NCBI GenBank assembly: GCA_033980235.1 | Contig: CM067065.1 | Coordinates: 21,766,837-21,830,836, forward strand | Source: Diadema setosum | Taxonomy: Eukaryota > Echinodermata > Echinoidea > Diadematoida > Diadematidae | Direction: 5' to 3' | DNA: 64,000 bases | Shown: positions 59,136 through 64,000 of the stretch, piece by piece | Numbering within the stretch: position 1 is the stretch's first letter | How the letters are laid out: every line of letters starts with the position of its first letter | Position numbers and translations under genes: made by a program | The notes under the pieces: model-generated | Told to the model about the DNA's origin: nothing | Seen by the model: the letters and a program-made list of their open reading frames with translations, nothing else | Database searches by the model: none

Positions 59136-60821
59136 ATGGGTAAATGTTGAAAAAACACAAAACGCATTTCTATGCAAATTATTCCTGATTATGGTAAACT
59201 TACAAATATCATTTTAATCGGAGTTGACAGTAGTATTTTCTTATTTCTTTTCATGATAGCGACCTCTCCTGGAAAAGTCATTCCATTTTTTTTTTCCAGG
59301 AGAGAGAGAATTTTGTCCAGGAACACAGGACTCCTAAACAAATTGAAACATACAGCTTGGCACAACCACTGATTGTAGATCAAATATTCAACTATGATTT
59401 CCCCATATCTCAACTTTGGAAATTTTGCGTGAGGTAACTCATCCATATTTTATGTGTACAGATCCGAAATATTAGAATGATCTCACCACAGAAGTCACTA
59501 GCCGTTGTCATCTTCATTTTTCTGTCATATTATTGTAGATACATGTTCTCCTTTGATTTTTTCCATTCGAGAAGAATCTTCTCTTAGTCTGATTAGGCTG
59601 TTAATGTTTTTGTTGTTGTTGTTTTTTTTTTTTTTGTCTTTAGTTGTACCCGCGCTCCTTATCCTGTCCGTCATACTAGACTTATGTGACCTACAATCAA
59701 CAAACTTGCTTTTAAGTATGTTCCGTCGTTTTTCTCTCTACCATTATTTTACTTGATTAAAACTGGCATATCGACTGCTGTGTACTATATGTTCATTTTT
59801 TTTTCACTTGTATAGAGATATCCGAGCTTAACAATATATTGTCACAATCATTTTGTATGTTTTATGCATTACAAAAAGTCTACACTCGAATGGTGACATA
59901 CAGATAATGTGCTATGACGTAGATCCGTCATTTGCATACCACCTATCACAGTGCGTTGAGCGTTAAAGAATAATACATATTTATGATGCAATCACGCGCC
60001 GCAATGCTACGTTGAGCTAATGTATTAATGGAATCTAAATAGTAATAAAGACGCGGGCACCACTTGTCACGTCACGAATTTGCATATCACGATCACGATC
60101 ACGCGTTGACCCGATGCGACCTCGTAAGGCCAATGACATTTAGCCAACAGCGTAGCGTTTTCAAGTGAAAAGCACGCAATTGCTTTAGTGTATGAACATA
60201 TTGGTGGCTTGTTCACTCGGGGCTAAACTGACATGGTTTCTGAATATTGAAAAGGTACCGATGGCGAAGTTTCACGAAATTCCTCCAAACTCAGTATGAA
60301 TACACGTGAATATTTGCTGCAACTTACTAGACAGGTGCATTGTACAAATACAAAATGCATGGCAGTAAAATAACCCTCCCAAAATGGCCTTCAGGCTCAC
60401 AGTTGGCACACCGCGCCGTCGATGTAAAATTGCGTGTTCTCGTAGAGCTGATTGCGTCGGAGTGAGAAATGACACCTAATTTTCAACTCGAAAGGAACCT
60501 ATGTAAAATTTTCACAGAACTCTACAAATGAGGTATGTAGAGCAAGCTTGAAATCTAGATTTTCATGAAAATTAGGTGCATTTAAGCAAAAAGACATATT
60601 CTGGGAGGTATGAGTTCGTAAAGTCGAGAGTCCGTGTAAATGTCCTATACCTGATTGTGCGCTCTGCGCGGTGCATAAACGCTCGTTTCCTATGGAGGAT
60701 GTCGACCCTTTTTTGTAATGGAATTTTCAATTGAGAAATATGAAGAATTAAATAAAAAAAGTTAAATTAAAATTGATTAGAGCAAGACCTTTGATATGCT
60801 AAATTTCAATTTACAGTAAAA
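59136..60821. other. No gene recognised
   Basis: Mixed sequence with poly-T near 59625. GCATATCACGATCACGATCACGCG at about 60081. Nothing coding supported. Confidence 0.35.
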
Positions 60822-60845
60822 CACACACACACACACACACACACA
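60822..60845. repeat. (CA)n microsatellite
   Basis: Twelve CA/AC units. Confidence 0.95.
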
Positions 60846-60876
60846 AATGCGTCACTGTCACTGCTGTGCATTTGAG

Positions 60877-60945
60877 CAAAATATGCGAAGTTGGCACGCC
60901 GTCGACTGAGTCGGGCGTGCGAACCTGGCACATAAAGATTTAACT
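60877..60945. repeat. Short dispersed repeat, inverse of 51105-51175
   Basis: ATGCGAAGTTGGCACGCCGT then CGACTGAGTCGGGCGTGCGA, ending TGGCACATAAAGA; the complement is next to LRR exon D. Confidence 0.8.
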
Positions 60946-61036
60946 TCAAAGATACATAAGCAGAAAACGACTGATCAAGACATAGCTACGCATACAGAGG
61001 CTAAATGCAAATCAAACACAATCCAAGGTATATTAC

Positions 61037-61219
61037 CGTACAAGCTGATGCTGAGTTGACGGCTTTTGAGAAAAGATTTCTCTCCGGGAAGGGGCTTGTC
61101 ATACTGAATCTCGAAAGATTTGGCATAGTGAATACCCACTGGGTCAATTCTTCGCTCCCTGAGAATTGCTCTTCCCAATCATCATCGTATCTGTGAATAT
61201 ACAACACCAGATCTTGAAT
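61037..61219 (-). CDS. NLR-type leucine-rich-repeat exon E (partial gene)
   Basis: 183 bp, 61 codons, phase 0/0. Acceptor TGCCTTTTTCTACAG, donor ACG|GTAATA. It reads IQDLVLYIHRYDDDWEEQF, ELTQWVFTMPNLSRFSM, NLFSKAVNSASACT. Same size as exon C, and the most 5' of the five on the minus strand. The acidic loop before ELTQW differs from the other copies, as expected for variable receptor surfaces. No upstream NACHT exon is in the remaining 2.8 kb. Confidence 0.73.
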
Positions 61220-61381
61220 CTGTAGAAAAAGGCACAAACAAACAAGCAAAAACATGAGTAAATGTCTATGAAATACGGAAAGACTGATTCACTAAACGCA
61301 AGTATTCAATGTTGTTGAAATTGCAGCTGGAAGAAATCCTCGTAATGAGTATGTCCGTTTATTCATCATTTCATATCATTA

Positions 61382-61385
<4 letters not shown>

Positions 61386-61420
<35 letters not shown>

Positions 61421-61481
61421 TTAATGATAATAATAATAATAATAATAACAATAATAATGATAATAATAATAATAATAATAA
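61386..61481. repeat. (ATA)n microsatellite
   Basis: AATAATAAT repeat followed by GAAAGCGCTTATATAGCAC, a sequence resembling the 3' end of CR1/L2-type LINEs in inverse order (tail first), so a LINE 3' stub may be present on the minus strand. Confidence 0.8.
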
Positions 61482-61645
61482 TTGAAAGCGCTTATATAGC
61501 ACATAACACAAAGTGATGATGTCCCTAAGCGCTCAAAAATGAAACGATTATACAAAAACATACGATTCCTATTACATTACAGTATGAATTGATCGCCCAC
61601 ACTACTATTCAATAAAACAGGTATTTACTCTTCGTGTACTCCATA

Positions 61646-62490
61646 TGTGACCCTGCATCACAAAACGAACAAAAAGTCGCATGTCATGGATTTTTAGTCT
61701 AGGGCAGATTCTGAAAGAGCAGACACTAAGCTTTAAAGGGGTCGTACAGTTTTGGTTGAGACCTAATTTCTGGTTTCTAACATCTTTTTTTTTTTTTTTT
61801 TTTTGGTGAGATAATGAGAAACCTCTTACGAAATATGAAAGAGCATGTAATTCTATGAAGAATTCAACGTTTATTTGATGAAGATTGGTTTTGAAATGGC
61901 TGAGATATCCAAAAAGAGCTAATCTAATAAAGTGTGGGACCCACACTTTCTTACGATTGCTTTGTTTTACTTTGTTTTATGATATTTCAGTCATTCCAAA
62001 AGCAATTTTCATCAAATAAACTCTGAATTCCTCTTAAAATGGTATGCTCTGTACTATAAGTGTTTTCTTGGTATCTCGCAAGAAAGTTAACAGCCCAATA
62101 CTGTACCATCCTTTTAAAATGATGTATAGCTCAATTGAAATAGACTTTCCTAACCTATCCAAATATTAAAAAGAAAGCACGCACTCTGGAAAAGTGTGAA
62201 CAGAGAAAAGAGGTTCTGACGTATAGGATGTATCTGTCTTCTAAAACTTTACCAAACCGTGCTAGCTGTGCAATGAATGGGACCAAAAACAGGATGTAAA
62301 CCACCGGGGTAATAACAATGAAGGAATTATTAGATTACGTTGAAATTAAACATGCTCTATAAACACATTCTGACCATGATTAATGCCAACTTTCAAAGCA
62401 GTAGCCTTATCCTTTCAAAAGTTATTGGACTTGAAAGTGAAGAGTGTGCAAAGGGTTATCAAGAAATGAAAAGGGGTCTCTAAGACAAGA
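61646..62490 (-). mobile_element. MITE family A copy, right end lost, with nested insert
   Basis: Starts GTGACCCTGCATCACAAAACG and follows the family up to AAGCTTTAAA, where about 380 bp of other sequence (61738-62118) interrupts it. It then resumes AAAATGATGTATAGCTCAAT and runs to about 62490. The right terminus is absent. Confidence 0.75.
61738..62118. mobile_element. Insert within the MITE
   Basis: Left end GGGGTCGTACAGTTTTGG. The right end, reverse complemented, is AAGGATGGTACAGTATTGG: imperfect inverted termini. The host MITE is continuous without it, with TTTAAA/TTTTAAAA at the junctions. Confidence 0.6.
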
Positions 62491-63446
62491 ATTGATATAC
62501 CTATTCATACCGACATTTTAATACTTAAGTTAACCGCGCCGGCTTAAATGAACGGGAAGGGGTGGGGGAGGGGGGTGGGGGAGATCGCCGATAGTCACCA
62601 TCACATTCAGTGTACAATCACTATTACTAGCCCATAACCGGACGACGCAACCGTGGGGGGGGGTGAACATTTTTTTTATTTATTCTTTTTTAATTTCTTT
62701 TGCAGGAGATACAGAGATAGAATGTTTGCATCCCACACTTTGTGTTTCCCATGGAATGAAGAGCTCAGTTACAAAAGGGACTACGTCCTCTTTTCATCAA
62801 AATCCACTTTTTGGTCTTCATGTACTCTTTTTTAGGACCTCTTTACACTTATACAAAAAAAAAAAAATAAGTTGAGTCTCAACCAGAAAGTGTTTAAAAA
62901 TTACATCTAAAAATCAATTCGGGCTCAAAAGGTACTACATTTATTTTAGTTTGGTTTCAAAAGGTACTACATCTACTCCAATGACATCATCGTGAAACTG
63001 ACCAATCAGAGAACAGTATTAACTTGACCCTCTACCATTGTCTACTGACTTTATCTGCTTACAACAGAACTTGGCTTTTTTGCTTTTTGGCTTGCTGTTC
63101 AAATCACCACGCAGATCTGACAAATATCTTGAAAAAAAAAAATCATGACATTTTGATCAAGCAATGGAGGAAAATGAAGGAGAACTAATCGACAAAACAA
63201 ACCATCCCAAGAAAAAGATAGGGAATGAAAATCAGTAGACAAGAGCGAATGAGAAACGGCGGAGAAACTGGAGAAATTACGTGACTTTCATGTAGTCGCA
63301 CGTGATGCATTGACTGTTAGTTACCGGTACTACGCGTTTTCTGTTTAGGGTGTTCAGTTTTAGCCACAAAATTGTCCCCAGAAATGAGTAGAAACACTTT
63401 TGTAGGTATGGGCTATTCCTTGTATACATGGCTTCACAGCTATTAA
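62491..63446. other. No gene recognised
   Basis: G-rich runs at 62556-62582 and 62655. A 60-70-codon pair of frames at 62653-62875 lies after a poly-T/GCAG acceptor-like site but has no motif. GGTACTACAT is repeated at 62930 and 62962. Confidence 0.35.
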
Positions 63447-63608
63447 AGGGGATGGCTAGTAAGTGATCAGTGGGAATCAGTGGGAATGCTGGGGATGATT
63501 GTTCCAATTCTTGTGGGATTCTTTTAAAAGTACATTATATATCTATTGTTGTGTGAAAATTATTTGCTTCAAAATGGTCTCACATTCAAGTAATGTGCAG
63601 TTTGATGT
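63447..63608. repeat. Inverted copy of the 58928-59135 repeat
   Basis: GGGATGGCTAGTAAGTGATC, AGTGGGAATCAGTGGGAATG and TATATCTATTGTTGTGTG correspond to the complement of 58990-59135. Confidence 0.75.
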
Positions 63609-63854
63609 TTCCAGGTCAGCATGCCCGTTCAGTGACGGGGCGATCGTCAACGGCCCGTAGCGGCCCGATTCTTTTTTTTTTATATCCAAAAAGTAAGAAA
63701 ACTAGATATTCACGGATAATATTGAGTGACTAAATAGTGATACCTCAACTCTTGTTCTGTGAGTGCGACATCACTGTGTAGGCCTACTAAATGCTACATG
63801 GTAGATGTCAGGGAAAGGGGGAGGGTGTGGGAATCGTCCTCTATCTCTATCTAT

Positions 63855-64000
63855 CTAGTCGCCTCTATCCTGACGATCCTGAAGTTGTTACGACGTAAAA
63901 ATCTCTCTGCCTCGTTTCTTTCAGCGTTCTGTTTGGTGATTTCTTCTTTCATTTATTCCATGTCTGACTCCATTTTCTCCAGTTTCTTTTGCAGGGTAAC
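63855..64000 (-). pseudogene. LINE ORF1-like coiled-coil fragment
   Basis: Minus-strand reading from the window edge: VTLQKKLEKMESDME, stop, MKEEITKQNAERNEAERFLR, RNNFRIVRIEA. The heptad-like coiled coil followed by RRNN(L/F)RI(V) is the hallmark of the L1/Tx1-type ORF1 coiled coil running into its RNA-binding domain. Stops and the window edge prevent any fuller model. Confidence 0.6.

Noticed and set aside
59189..59446. Minus-strand frame of 85 codons near LRR exon E
   Set aside because: Lacks the LRR module motifs and usable splice sites.

Overview
The window is animal nuclear DNA. It is AT-rich, full of microsatellites and homopolymer runs, and densely packed with nested transposable elements. 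Coding signal occurs only as short exons bounded by GT/GC-AG splice sites. The mix of NLR-type leucine-rich-repeat exons, Penelope, Kolobok-like, CR1/L2-like and Ty3/gypsy elements suggests a marine invertebrate deuterostome, most likely an echinoderm. This is inferred from family recall and was not tested by a search. No bacterial-style operon, rRNA gene or CRISPR array is present.

Host gene. Five minus-strand exons (61219-61037, 50642-50526, 28547-28365, 4396-4235, 971-795) encode related LRR modules of the kind found in NLR (NACHT-LRR) innate immune receptors. Every one has a pyrimidine-rich acceptor, a GT donor and a length divisible by three, so they look like successive symmetric exons of one gene, or remnants of a duplicated cluster, stretched over 60 kb by insertions.

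Mobile elements, left to right. (1) 2-5 kb: copies of two short inverted-repeat families. (2) 5.6-11.4 kb: a tandem repeat block with CpG-rich cassettes and perfect hairpins, itself split by a 672-bp MITE. (3) 11.7-15.7 kb: a Penelope-like element with RT and GIY-YIG domains between about 0.9-kb inverted arms. (4) 17.0-28.1 kb: a decayed minus-strand LINE cut in two by a 9.17-kb DNA transposon with 16-bp perfect terminal inverted repeats and TTAA target duplications. That transposon carries a THAP-domain/transposase-tail gene on the minus strand and, on the plus strand, a gene for a P2X7 cytoplasmic (ballast) like domain. (5) 28.6-33.5 kb: two more LINE fragments and a MITE. (6) 34.6-43.7 kb: dispersed repeats, a tRNA-derived SINE and a broken gypsy-type pol. 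(7) 44.2-45.4 kb: another RT fragment and a field of ACCATGG palindromes. (8) 45.8-58.0 kb: two direct copies of an unassigned 4.6-4.7 kb element with 30-bp terminal inverted repeats. (9) 58-64 kb: short repeats, a MITE with a nested insertion and a LINE ORF1 fragment.

The most striking object is the Kolobok-like composite. Removing it and one TTAA restores the LINE reading frame across the junction, which gives nucleotide-level proof of the insertion. It pairs a THAP transposase remnant with a P2X7-ballast-like cysteine protein transcribed from the opposite strand.
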